Source of the DNA: Pseudobdellovibrionaceae bacterium | GTDB lineage: Bacteria; Bdellovibrionota; Bdellovibrionia; Bdellovibrionales; Bdellovibrionaceae | Assembly (NCBI GenBank): GCA_030158485.1 | Contig: JAOASS010000007.1 | Coordinates: 1 to 50,220 of the forward strand | Direction: 5' to 3' | DNA: 50,220 nt | Shown here: one piece after another, positions 34,486-43,487 of the stretch | Layout: every line of letters begins with the position of its first letter | Numbering within the stretch: the first letter of the stretch is position 1 | The notes under the pieces: generated by a model | The model's database searches: none | What the model was told of the DNA's origin: nothing | Seen by the model: the letters and a program-made list of their open reading frames with translations, nothing else | Program-made: the position numbers and the translations under genes

Positions 34486-35827
34486 ATGACATCCCGATCA
34501 TGATTTGGTCATTATTTTCATGCGGAGAAATTTCATTCGAATTTTTGCTTGTTAAAGCTTGTGCTTTGACCAGTTGTAAGTCTGCAAAGGCATGCCATCT
34601 GGCTGAAAAATCATACTGACTTTTCATTTGAATCAAATCGAATTGATTCTGCTCGCTATGAGTCCATGAAAAATTCATTTTCATTTTTTGTTGTCGCTTA
34701 AAGTTCATTTCGAATTCATACTTTCCCTTCAAAGCTTGTCGAAATGGGTACCGAGAATTAATCGGCGCTTTTTCTGGATTTGCGAATTCCCCGACTTCCG
34801 AAACTTTACCACCTTGAATTATTAAGTATTCAAACTTAAGACTTTGCTTTTTAAAATTCATTTGAACAAATGTAGAATACATTTGGGCTTCACGAAAAAT
34901 CGGATAAGTCCACTCGGGATCAAACTGAAGTGCCTCGGGTTGATCCTGCAAATAGGAAGCTCCAAAACGAAAAGCTTTAATTGAATAAATGATGTCTGCC
35001 GATGTCACGCGGTGATATCCGACTTGCGGTAAAATTTCGACTTCACCTGTATCAGTTCCAGTGTTGTAAACACCATCATAGGCCAAAGCTAATTGATTCA
35101 TTGGTTTGTAGAAATAGGAAGATCTCCATAAAAAGTTTTCTTCGATGGTCCCTTCAACAGAGCCACCCAAGCTTGTCTGGGATATAATTTCCGATTCAGG
35201 TGGTTTGCGTACACTATACTGAATATCGGAACTTGCTTGAGAATCAGGAAAAGGTTGAAAGGTTTTGGGAGGTCTTTGAAACCACGGGTTGACTTTTGAA
35301 AATTGACCCCGACTGTCGATATCAAAATTGGGCCCCTGATCTGGTAAAAAAACAGGTGATACAAAAGCTGTCAACTGAAGCCAGGGCTGCTGTGAAATCC
35401 AAAATAATCCTGTTAAGCCATGACTGTCCCGGTTTAAAGGATTCCATTTGAAAGCGGGTTCAATCGTACCCAAGGCCCAGGACTCGTCCATTTCTGACCA
35501 AAGAATTTTCTTTCGCCCTAAAATCAGAGTTTCTCCTGATCTCGACTTTTGTGACGAATTCGAAATAACAACAGCAGCTTCTTTAAATTTGACATAATTC
35601 AAGATGGGGTTACCCACAGCAATGATCGCTTCTGAATCTAAAATAATATGCTCTGAATCTAAGCTGTTACGAAGATTAAAACCTAAAAATGAATACTGTT
35701 TTTGATTGGTTGCTTCGAACTCAGAGCTTAAAAATGACCCATTTTGCAAAAGAACCTGAGAATTAAGCTGAGCAAAGCCCAATCGAGACAAAATTAAAAT
35801 CAAAAGACTTAACTGAAGACGTACCAT
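34475..35827 (-). CDS. Probable outer-membrane beta-barrel protein, 450 aa
   Basis: A signal peptide (about 1-19, LLILILSRLGFA) precedes a long beta-strand-rich sequence with regular aromatic girdle residues (SSYFYKPMNQLALAYDG, TFVQMNFKKQSLKFEYLI) and an ending of QIMIGMSYEL. It has the look of an alginate-export/porin-like barrel of 16-18 strands, but no family is certain. The leading segment before about 190 includes WNPLNRDSHGLTGLFW, which may form a plug. Its 3' end overlaps the lipoprotein gene by 11 nt. It is divergent from the heptosyltransferase-like gene. Confidence 0.75.
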   Translation of the reverse strand: MVRLQLSLLILILSRLGFAQLNSQVLLQNGSFLSSEFEATNQKQYSFLGFNLRNSLDSEHIILDSEAIIAVGNPILNYVKFKEAAVVISNSSQKSRSGETLILGRKKILWSEMDESWALGTIEPAFKWNPLNRDSHGLTGLFWISQQPWLQLTAFVSPVFLPDQGPNFDIDSRGQFSKVNPWFQRPPKTFQPFPDSQASSDIQYSVRKPPESEIISQTSLGGSVEGTIEENFLWRSSYFYKPMNQLALAYDGVYNTGTDTGEVEILPQVGYHRVTSADIIYSIKAFRFGASYLQDQPEALQFDPEWTYPIFREAQMYSTFVQMNFKKQSLKFEYLIIQGGKVSEVGEFANPEKAPINSRYPFRQALKGKYEFEMNFKRQQKMKMNFSWTHSEQNQFDLIQMKSQYDFSARWHAFADLQLVKAQALTSKNSNEISPHENNDQIMIGMSYEL

Positions 35828-35920
35828 AAGTACTTTTTAGAGTTCCAAGTTTTATGCCAGAGAATTGATTCATTATTTGTTCATGACGCTGATCCCTAGC
35901 CCTATTCAAATGGGAGACTG

Positions 35921-35969
35921 TCCAAAGCTTGGTCACTTGCCAAATTGTGGCATTTCATGAGACTTTGGA
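35921..35969 (+). promoter_or_regulatory. Leader fold that may mask the GT9 ribosome site
   Basis: TCCAAAG (35921-35927) is complementary to CTTTGGA (35963-35969), which contains GGA of the GGAG ribosome site for the ATG at 35979. Between the arms a TGCCA-AATTG-TGGCA hairpin (35938-35952) brings them together. The predicted fold would hide the ribosome site of the LPS glycosyltransferase operon. Confidence 0.4.
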
Positions 35970-35978
35970 GCAAAATAA

Positions 35979-36986
35979 ATGGGTCAAAAAAAAATTCTTA
36001 TTCTTCGCTTTTCAAGTTTTGGTGATGTCACTCAGTGTCTGAGTGTTCCCACTCGATTAGCTGAAACATTTCCAGAAGCATCGATTCATTGGGCGATTCG
36101 GTCTGATCTGTTAAGTCTTTTAGAAAATCACCCTCATATTCATAAAGTTTGGGCTTTACCTCGTAAGTCTAGCTTTTGGGACCTTTTAAAATTAGCTCAA
36201 ACTTTAAATCAGGAAAAATTCACTCATGTTTATGATGCTCATAATAGCACCCGGTCTCTTTTCATTTCATTCTATTTAAAATGGATCAATTTTGAAATCT
36301 CAATAGTTCGTAAGTCACAAAAAAGATGGAAAAGATTTTTACTTTTTAATTTTCGAAAAAATACTTATCAAATGCCGTTTAGTGGTCAAAGAGACTTACT
36401 CGAGCCTCTGGCAAAATGGGGCATTTCAAATCAACTCCCTTCAGCTCCACAGCTTTTTTTAAGTAATGAAGAATTAGAAAACGTCAAAAGTTTTTTACCC
36501 GACAAACCTTTCGTTGCACTGGCCCCTTCCGCCGCATTTGAACTTAAAAGATGGCCACTTGAGCACTGGAAAGAATTAGTCAAAACAGCAGATCAACAAA
36601 ACTTTGTGCTCCTGGGTGGACCTGATGATCATTTTATAGATGAAATTAGAAAAATAGCACCCGATCGTATTTTGAATTTAGCTGGAAAAACTAATCTTCG
36701 GCAAACAAGTGCTGTTGTGAAACTATCTTTGGCTCTTATTGCAAACGATACCGGCGTTCTTCACACGGCAGAGCAGCAAGGCCATCCTTGCATTGCCTTA
36801 ATGGGGCCCGCACCATTTGGTTTTCCATCAAGATCGACCACCCTGATACTTGAAAGAAATTTAAAATGTCGTCCTTGTAGCAAGCACGGACAAAAACCTT
36901 GTTATAATTCCAACTTCCACGAATGTTTAACGAGTATTACACCAGAGGAAGTCCTGATGCACTTACATGCGAAAATAAAAAAATGA
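35979..36986 (+). CDS. Glycosyltransferase family 9, LPS heptosyltransferase-like
   Basis: GT9 enzyme, probably adding heptose (or a related sugar) to the LPS core from an ADP-activated donor. It starts with the GT9 signature ILRFSSFGDVTQCLSVP, has the donor-side APSAAFELKRWPLEHW and VLLGGPDD segments, and the ANDTGVLHTAEQQG block. The Cys cluster in CRPCSKHGQKPC near the C-terminus recalls WaaF-like proteins. Its stop overlaps the waaA start (ATGA, 36983-36986), so a core-sugar transferase and the Kdo transferase are translated together. The ATG has GGAG 9 nt upstream, inside a possible leader hairpin. Confidence 0.9.
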   Translation: MGQKKILILRFSSFGDVTQCLSVPTRLAETFPEASIHWAIRSDLLSLLENHPHIHKVWALPRKSSFWDLLKLAQTLNQEKFTHVYDAHNSTRSLFISFYLKWINFEISIVRKSQKRWKRFLLFNFRKNTYQMPFSGQRDLLEPLAKWGISNQLPSAPQLFLSNEELENVKSFLPDKPFVALAPSAAFELKRWPLEHWKELVKTADQQNFVLLGGPDDHFIDEIRKIAPDRILNLAGKTNLRQTSAVVKLSLALIANDTGVLHTAEQQGHPCIALMGPAPFGFPSRSTTLILERNLKCRPCSKHGQKPCYNSNFHECLTSITPEEVLMHLHAKIKK

Positions 36987-38212
36987 TTTATTTCTATCAA
37001 TTTATCTTACAAGTTATTTGGATTTTGAAACCTTTTTTTAAGTACTTGCCACACGAAAAGGTAAAATACTTTTTTAAAAATGAAGGCCAAATAAAAAAAA
37101 CAAGTCGCTTTGAATCCCATCCTATTTGGATTCATGCTTCCAGTGGTGAAATTGAGTACGCAAAACCACTGATTCGAGAAATTAAAAAACACTATCCGCA
37201 TCTGTCTTTGCTTGTGACTCACACTTCCCTTTCATCTGAAAAAAGTATCCGCGAATTAGACGTCGAAGCTTGGGGGGTTGCGCCTTTGGATTCACCTCAA
37301 GATATTAAAAAATTTCTTGAAATTTGGAAACCTAGAGCCTGTCTGATTGCTAGAACAGATCTTTGGCCACAAACTATTTTAGAGCTCCATCGCAAAAAAA
37401 TTCCGATTTACTTATTTTCAGCAACATTCAGCCAGGGCAGCAAAAAAATTTCTTTTTTTTCAAGAAAAATTTTAGAATCTGTTCTGACTTTTATAACAAA
37501 AGTTTATTTCGTTAGCTCGGCAGATCAAAAAATTTGTCAATTTTATTTCCCCAGCTTGAAGGGTGAAGTTTTAGGGGATACCCGCTACGACCAAGTGCTT
37601 TTCCGTCTGCGCGAAGCTCCGCCAATTAAGATCCCTCATGCTGATAAAATTCTGATTGCAGGGTCCACTTGGGAAGAAGATGAGCAAGTGATTATTCCGG
37701 CTTTTGAAAAGCTACAAAAAAGAAATTGGAAATTTATTTTAGTTCCGCATGAAATATCGGCTTCTCATTTGAACGGAATCCGAAACCGAATGAAAAATAC
37801 AACTTTGAAGTATCACTTTTACAGCCAAGGCCTAAAATCTTTTTCTTGGGAAACATGTGATGTTTTGATAATCGATCAGGTCGGTTTACTGGCTTCTCTT
37901 TATTCTGAAGCGCATATCGCGTTTATTGGAGGTTCCTTTAAAAGACAAGTTCATTCTGTCATGGAAGCTCTGGCTACTTTATCCCCTGTTGTTGTGGGAC
38001 CTTTTTACCTGAATAATCGGGAAGCTTTAGAATTCAAAGATTTAGGCTTTGTCAGTGTTGTTCATAGCACTTCTGATTTCGTGACAACAGTCGAAAAATG
38101 GGAAGCTCATTTAATTGAAATGAAGCCTGAGCTTCTTCGACAAATCCAGCTTCGACAAGGTACAACCGAAAAAATGATGAAGAGTTTAAAATCTGAAGGG
38201 CTTTTTGATTAA
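36983..38212 (+). CDS. waaA: 3-deoxy-D-manno-octulosonic acid transferase
   Basis: Kdo transferase (WaaA/KdtA) linking CMP-Kdo to lipid A at the inner membrane, an essential step in LPS assembly. One N-terminal membrane-anchor helix (about 1-18), HASSGEIEYAKPLI (the conserved acceptor-binding SxGE-type motif), LIARTDLWPQ, AGSTWEEDE and GGSFKRQVHSVMEALA are visible. 409 aa is close to usual. The frame opens at 36923, but ATG 36983 overlaps the GT9 stop as ATGA and gives the normal start, so I use it. Number of Kdo residues added cannot be told. Confidence 0.93.
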   Translation: MIYFYQFILQVIWILKPFFKYLPHEKVKYFFKNEGQIKKTSRFESHPIWIHASSGEIEYAKPLIREIKKHYPHLSLLVTHTSLSSEKSIRELDVEAWGVAPLDSPQDIKKFLEIWKPRACLIARTDLWPQTILELHRKKIPIYLFSATFSQGSKKISFFSRKILESVLTFITKVYFVSSADQKICQFYFPSLKGEVLGDTRYDQVLFRLREAPPIKIPHADKILIAGSTWEEDEQVIIPAFEKLQKRNWKFILVPHEISASHLNGIRNRMKNTTLKYHFYSQGLKSFSWETCDVLIIDQVGLLASLYSEAHIAFIGGSFKRQVHSVMEALATLSPVVVGPFYLNNREALEFKDLGFVSVVHSTSDFVTTVEKWEAHLIEMKPELLRQIQLRQGTTEKMMKSLKSEGLFD

Positions 38213-38304
38213 ATAACCGAAGTAAGTGAGCTTGAGGTCAATCTTTTAAAGCATCGTAAGCAATTGACATCACTGGCTTTTATAGTCAAACTGGAAACTC
38301 TACC

Positions 38305-39678
38305 ATGATGCGCGCTCTCTTGACCTCTTTTAAGAAAATTTGGAACTTAAGAAACATGCAAAAGTCATTCAAAAGCTCAGCTTCTCCTCTCAGGGAAACT
38401 CAAAGTCAAAGAAAGTCACACTCAAGCTCTTATCTTGTTTTATTTGGTGAACTCTTCTCTCGTGGATATGCAAACGGTTTAGTCGACGAAGCGACACAAC
38501 ATGGTTACAAAATTGTCAAAAGCACAGTCGGAAGAAGAGACCTTGAACAAAAACTAAGACCACTTCTTGAATCTGAAAAGCCTACTGACTGTGACGCTTT
38601 TATCAACGTCCCTCTTGAAGCCGGTTTCGATATGGAAAAAGATAGCGACGGCTTAAGTCCCGTTGATCGCCTTAAAGAATTGGGCCTTAAAGACTGGGCT
38701 GATTTTAAGTGGCCAGGTCATTCGTTAGAACAATCTCAAAAAAAAGGCCATGAACGATTTCGACAAAGTGTAAAAGATTATATTAAAGAACTCGAAAAAA
38801 TAGTTCCAACAAAAGAAACTCATCTTCTTTTCGCTCATCTCATGGCTGGCGGAGTCCCAAGAGCTAAAATTGTGATGCCACTTATGAATCGAGTTTTTAA
38901 AGGAACTGGCGATCGCTACATGCCCAGTTCTGAATTCTGGAACTCTTCTATTGGCGAACTTTGTGCACTTAACTTTAACGAAGTAACGGCTTATACTCTC
39001 GACATTTTAATCGAAGAAACGACAGACCTCAGACAAAGAATTGAAGCTTCCGGTGGTCACGTCTCTTATGTCGCCTATGGCTACCACGGAACCGAAGTTT
39101 GGATTGGAACAAATTTAGAATGGCAAAGCTATTCTCCTTATTTGCAAGGTTATGCAAAAATTGAACTCGAAAATGTTTCTCAAAAATGGTTTGATCAAGG
39201 TGTTAAAACTTGTGTTTACAACTGCCCTGAAATTTTGACTAATTCGAGCTCCATTTTTCAAGGGGTCGAAGTCGCTCTTTATTCCCTGATTCGAATTTTT
39301 CAAAAAATGTACCCGGAACATGGCCGAACTCATCGCCTCATACACGAAACGACACAATTACTTAAACAACCCCAGCTTTTAGAAAAAATCTACACGCTTG
39401 TTGATGATTTTTATCAAGATCCAGAAGTTAAAAAAACTGTTGATTATGCCCATTGGCCCTCGCACAGCACAAAATACCAGCTTGAAAAATTGCTGGGAGT
39501 ATCTCATGAAATTGTTGATTGTCATCAGAACGACAAAAAGCTAATGGTCGGACTCATGAGCGAAATTGTTTTTAATTCCTGCGGTTGGGGAATGTTTCAT
39601 GACTCCTACAAACCCGAAAAGGCGGTCCGCTGGATCGGACATGATTTCGTGGCATTTGCAGAAGTGGGAAAAAACTAG
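38305..39678 (+). CDS. Rossmann-like protein, possibly FabMG-type enoyl-ACP reductase
   Basis: A cytoplasmic 457-aa protein. After a basic, Ser-rich 40-residue start it shows a Rossmann-like beta-Gly-helix opening (YLVLFGELFSRGYANGLVDEA), then KSTVGRRDLEQ and VSYVAYGYHGTEVW. This pattern recalls a poorly studied group annotated as FabMG-type enoyl-ACP reductases, but I am not certain and the catalytic residues cannot be placed with confidence. The last third is helical and contains VDYAHWPSHSTKY. ATG 38305 has a GGAAA purine run upstream; an inner ATG 17 codons later is also possible. It follows waaA by 92 nt, so a link to envelope lipid synthesis is plausible but inferred. Confidence 0.6.
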   Translation: MMRALLTSFKKIWNLRNMQKSFKSSASPLRETQSQRKSHSSSYLVLFGELFSRGYANGLVDEATQHGYKIVKSTVGRRDLEQKLRPLLESEKPTDCDAFINVPLEAGFDMEKDSDGLSPVDRLKELGLKDWADFKWPGHSLEQSQKKGHERFRQSVKDYIKELEKIVPTKETHLLFAHLMAGGVPRAKIVMPLMNRVFKGTGDRYMPSSEFWNSSIGELCALNFNEVTAYTLDILIEETTDLRQRIEASGGHVSYVAYGYHGTEVWIGTNLEWQSYSPYLQGYAKIELENVSQKWFDQGVKTCVYNCPEILTNSSSIFQGVEVALYSLIRIFQKMYPEHGRTHRLIHETTQLLKQPQLLEKIYTLVDDFYQDPEVKKTVDYAHWPSHSTKYQLEKLLGVSHEIVDCHQNDKKLMVGLMSEIVFNSCGWGMFHDSYKPEKAVRWIGHDFVAFAEVGKN

Positions 39679-39773
39679 CCTTTTGTTGAGTCCTGCCGTT
39701 TTGTCAAAAATGACTTCATGATCGCTCATAATTCAAAGTATTATAAACATGAATCGTCATAAGGAAATAAGAA

Positions 39774-41450
39774 GTGAGCATCATAAAAAAGTTATTGATT
39801 GTGCCTTTTCTGTTTTTTTTATGGGCACCTTATTGCCTATTCGCAGCCGAAAAAAAAGGCCAGCCTCTTTTATTTCCTGCTCAACAAAATAATATAAAAG
39901 TATTGCCGCAAAAATTTGAATACAGCTTACGTGATGCTTACAGGTTTTTATTGGGTAACCGAATTATCGATACTTCCCATTTTGAATTTCAACTGAACCC
40001 AAATGACTCTTCTCTTCAAGTTGATATGAAATGGCCTGAAAACATATTTTCCAGTGGCACCCTGAGCATTCTTAATCCCTCTGGTGTTGCCACATGGACA
40101 ATAAGTCTGCAGAAAAATCAAAACTTTATCAGTATTCCCAAAGCCAATTTTCTAATTGAAAAACTTTTAGGACTTTCATTTTTTAAATTCTGTATCAGCC
40201 AATATGAACTTAATACCGGTATGGAAATCTGCTCTCCGGAATTAATTGCGAAAGGTTCTGGTCGAAAATTGCGGATCGAAAGTAAGCCTTATCCCAATAA
40301 ACCTAGGATACAAATTAATGGTCGCGCAGTCACTCCCCATGGAATCGTGTTTTTGAATGATGAAAATGAAAGTTTATCTTTCAGAGCGATTGCCGCATCA
40401 GGGGCTGAATTTAAAATGGACACCAGAAGTATCAAACTCGATTTTTTAGATATCATAAATGTTAATGAAGCCCTGATGTCGATAACGGTAAAAGGCCCAT
40501 TCCCCTTAGCCCCGGCTCAATACAAAATTATAAAAGATGACATTTGGAGCGTCAGTCTTAAAAAAGATCGGGCCCTGATTTATATTGCGGGAGAAGGAAA
40601 AGTCCCCCTGAGACAAGAATTTGTCGTTGAAGGCCCCCTTCCTTCTGAAGAAAATCGTCTTTATTTAGAAAATACTAGTCCTACAAATGCCTATGCTTCA
40701 AGCCTAGAGCTTCGGGGTTGGGCACCACAAAAAGGAGTTCCTCAAGCATCGGATCCAGCTTCAGAAGTTTCTGTTTTTGGAGATCGATTTGCGTGGTCAT
40801 TAAAAAGCTTGAGCGTGGGTAAAAGTAAAATGTCCACGATACAAGTTGCAGATGGTAAAGAAATATTCACAGCTGGGTATTCATTTTCGAGAGCTTATTC
40901 CAGACGAGTCGAACTTCTAGGGGGAATCAACACATTCAAAAGCAATCTTTACTTTGGGGCTGAAGCGCAATCCTGGCTAGAATCGTTTTCTTTATTTTCA
41001 AAACTCAGTCAGCAAAAAATAGGTATAGGGTTCATCTACAATCAAGATATAACCGGAGATACAAAAACTGCTTTGATCGAGCTTGATCTTTACTGGCGAA
41101 TAAAAAAAGGGCTACAAATGATAGACCCTTCATTTTATGCAGGACTGGGATTACAAAGTCTGACATATGAATCACAAAGTTTACAAACTTTAGCTCCTTT
41201 CGTTGGATGGTTCGGACCCTCTTTTAAAAAAATGAAATATTTTAGCTGGCAAGAAATCTATTTCAAACAATCACTTCCTGCCAAAACAACAAATCTCGAT
41301 TTAAAATCCAAAACAGAGCTCAAATGGAAACTTTATCGCCCATTGAAAGAACAACGCCAGATTCGCTATTCAGTTGGTTTTTTCAACGAAGAATCGACAG
41401 TCAAAAGATCAGGTGCGCTGCTTGAAGCGGCTTGGGTCATGGTTTTTTGA
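39774..41450 (+). CDS. Secreted, probably outer-membrane beta-barrel-ended protein
   Basis: I do not recognise a named family. A GTG start with AAGGA about 8 nt upstream gives a signal peptide (about 1-24, ending LFAAEK). The middle (about 55-330) looks like beta-sandwich repeats (GTLSILNPSGVATWTISL; LRGWAPQKGVPQ), perhaps surface or periplasmic domains. The last 200 residues alternate amphipathic strands (LYFGAEAQSWLESFSLFSKL; IGIGFIYNQDITG; YSVGFFNEESTV) and end AAWVMVF with a terminal Phe, which fits a BAM-inserted barrel. It stands alone between the Rossmann-like gene and the signalling locus, converging on the REC-DUF4388 gene 22 nt away. Confidence 0.72.
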   Translation: MSIIKKLLIVPFLFFLWAPYCLFAAEKKGQPLLFPAQQNNIKVLPQKFEYSLRDAYRFLLGNRIIDTSHFEFQLNPNDSSLQVDMKWPENIFSSGTLSILNPSGVATWTISLQKNQNFISIPKANFLIEKLLGLSFFKFCISQYELNTGMEICSPELIAKGSGRKLRIESKPYPNKPRIQINGRAVTPHGIVFLNDENESLSFRAIAASGAEFKMDTRSIKLDFLDIINVNEALMSITVKGPFPLAPAQYKIIKDDIWSVSLKKDRALIYIAGEGKVPLRQEFVVEGPLPSEENRLYLENTSPTNAYASSLELRGWAPQKGVPQASDPASEVSVFGDRFAWSLKSLSVGKSKMSTIQVADGKEIFTAGYSFSRAYSRRVELLGGINTFKSNLYFGAEAQSWLESFSLFSKLSQQKIGIGFIYNQDITGDTKTALIELDLYWRIKKGLQMIDPSFYAGLGLQSLTYESQSLQTLAPFVGWFGPSFKKMKYFSWQEIYFKQSLPAKTTNLDLKSKTELKWKLYRPLKEQRQIRYSVGFFNEESTVKRSGALLEAAWVMVF

Positions 41451-41472
41451 ACAAGCCCTTTACGAGTTATGA

Positions 41473-43458
41473 CTACCCAGCTTTTTTCTTAAAAAAACCT
41501 GCAACAACATCTTTTAAATCCATGTTAAAGACATCTTGTTTTGGAGTATTTTTAGCGCTGTCGAGCATTGATAGTTCACGCTTAGGAGCTATAAAGCTTG
41601 GGTCAATGGCTTGGGATTTTTCAAATGATTTCCTTGCATTAACAAAGTCACCTTTGGCTTTTTGATAAAGACCCATAACAAATGGATATGTTGCATCATA
41701 TCTTTCATCTGGTGGTACTTGCATCAACTCCAATTCAATTTCTTTTAGTTGAAATACTTTTTTATTGGGATCGACTAATCCTAATTGTCCCCAGGCTTTG
41801 CAAACACGCAAGCCTGCTGCAGAAGGAAAAATTTTAGCCACTTCATTTAAAATTTCCATTGCTTTGGCATAACGATTCAACTGAAGTTGAACTTTTGACT
41901 CATCCACCATTCGGATTGCTTTAATTTTACGTTCAGAATTATCTTCTTTTTTAATCGAAGTTACTTGCGTATCCGTTTCGCTCCAGTGGATTCTGAGGGC
42001 CCGATCAAATTTATCTTTTACACTTTTCCAAAGCTTTAGAACGTCTTGATCTTGCGGGGCAGGACCTATAAATTTCATTAATTCATCAAGCCATTCAGTT
42101 TCATGTTTTGAAGCTAATATTTCTTTAAAAAGCTCTAGGACTTCACTTGATTCTTTGTTGTTAATTTGATCGTGAAGTTTTTTGACGTGCTGTTTCTGAG
42201 CACTCGCATCAAGTGAAACTTTTTCCGATGAAAATATAATAAGCCCTTTGAGTAGCAATAAATGTAACGCTTTGTAAATCGAAATAGCGTCGTAGCCTTC
42301 AATTGTTAAGAGCTCATTGATATTGGCACCTTGAGTGATTTTTTCTGGAAGATTTTTTAAACGTTTTAAAAATGATGTTTTTAAAACTGCATGTTCATCT
42401 TTCCATTGTGAACTTTTTAAAATTTTTTGACCTGACCACATAAGATAAAGGGATTCAAGCCAATTCAATGGAATTTTTGAAGCCACCCAGTCATGCAAAT
42501 ATTCCGTCAACTGATCAGAGTCAATTGACGGAGATATTTCTTCCACTTCTGTTGAAACAAAATTGACTCTCACTTTACCATCAATAATGGTTCTTGTCAG
42601 ACGAACGTTCATTTGTTCATTTAAGATCATATCAAAAGCGTGGGGACTTAACTTAGAAGCTTCAATCAGCTTTTGACCAATTCGCCTAGGACTTTTATCA
42701 TTTAAAATCTCTTTTAAATCTTGCGGCGCTAAATATCCGCTTTGTATCAACATATGACCTAAAAATGTTGATTGATCTTCAACATCAACACCCACAATTG
42801 CACCTTGAAAAAAGGTAACTCCAGAAACAACTCCACCTTCAGTGAATATGTTCAAGTGTCCTGAAGTTTTTGTTTCAGCTAACAAGCTGTAGATAAAAGG
42901 CAGATCATAACCATCGACTTCTTCAAGAGACTCAATAAGTTTTCTTTTTTCTCGTGGCGAAACTTTTTCTTTTTCAAATATTTCGTAAAGATTTTTTCTT
43001 GCACTTTCCTGAAGTGAATCTGATGTTGCCGAAACCGTTTGAACTTTTACAATATATTGATCGAGCTCTTCTAGCTGAAATGGTTTTTTTAGAAAACCGA
43101 TTGCTCCTGTTTCACTTAGAGCTTCATTTTGAAAAGTTTTATCTGTATAAATACCACTCATCAAAATAAATTTTGTCGTGCTTTCATCTGGAATTTCTTG
43201 TCTGATTTTTTTGATTAAATCAATTCCTGTCATTTGCGGCAGTAAACAATCTGTTAATACGTAATTAAAAACTTGCTTTGTCATGAGCTGAAGAGCTTCC
43301 TCTGGCTTCATAACGTGAAATACGAAGTGGCCCTTGCGCGTTAAAGCTTCTCTTAAGCTTGCGCCAAGATGAGCATCATCTTCTATGACTAAGATTTTAA
43401 AACCGACTTCTGCCACGATTAAGTATCGGTTAAAGGGAACCTTTTTTAGAGTCTTCAT
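41473..43458 (-). CDS. Response regulator with REC, DUF4388 and TPR-like parts
   Basis: An N-terminal receiver domain (about 20-140) with the acidic pocket E26-D27-D28, phosphoacceptor D70 (VLTDCLLP), S101 and K125 (FLKKPF), all intact. A DUF4388-like (PATAN) region follows at about 190-310 (SGHLNIFTEGGVVSGVTFF; GRxLIQSGYL-type segment), then a helical linker and TPR-like repeats (about 535-650, GLYQKAKGDFVNARKSFEKSQAIDP). It would be phosphorylated by a histidine kinase and act by protein contact, as there is no DNA-binding domain. It is the third gene of the leftward operon, 29 nt after the STAS gene. Confidence 0.88.
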   Translation of the reverse strand: MKTLKKVPFNRYLIVAEVGFKILVIEDDAHLGASLREALTRKGHFVFHVMKPEEALQLMTKQVFNYVLTDCLLPQMTGIDLIKKIRQEIPDESTTKFILMSGIYTDKTFQNEALSETGAIGFLKKPFQLEELDQYIVKVQTVSATSDSLQESARKNLYEIFEKEKVSPREKRKLIESLEEVDGYDLPFIYSLLAETKTSGHLNIFTEGGVVSGVTFFQGAIVGVDVEDQSTFLGHMLIQSGYLAPQDLKEILNDKSPRRIGQKLIEASKLSPHAFDMILNEQMNVRLTRTIIDGKVRVNFVSTEVEEISPSIDSDQLTEYLHDWVASKIPLNWLESLYLMWSGQKILKSSQWKDEHAVLKTSFLKRLKNLPEKITQGANINELLTIEGYDAISIYKALHLLLLKGLIIFSSEKVSLDASAQKQHVKKLHDQINNKESSEVLELFKEILASKHETEWLDELMKFIGPAPQDQDVLKLWKSVKDKFDRALRIHWSETDTQVTSIKKEDNSERKIKAIRMVDESKVQLQLNRYAKAMEILNEVAKIFPSAAGLRVCKAWGQLGLVDPNKKVFQLKEIELELMQVPPDERYDATYPFVMGLYQKAKGDFVNARKSFEKSQAIDPSFIAPKRELSMLDSAKNTPKQDVFNMDLKDVVAGFFKKKAG

Positions 43459-43487
43459 GTCTCAAACTGAAACATGAATCACGACTT

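Noticed and set aside
38213-38304. TTGACA followed by TATAGT before the 457-aa gene
   Set aside because: The spacer is 11 nt, too short for a sigma-70 promoter.
41432-41665. Rightward 77-aa frame after the secreted protein
   Set aside because: Antisense to the end of the REC-DUF4388-TPR gene; a shadow frame.
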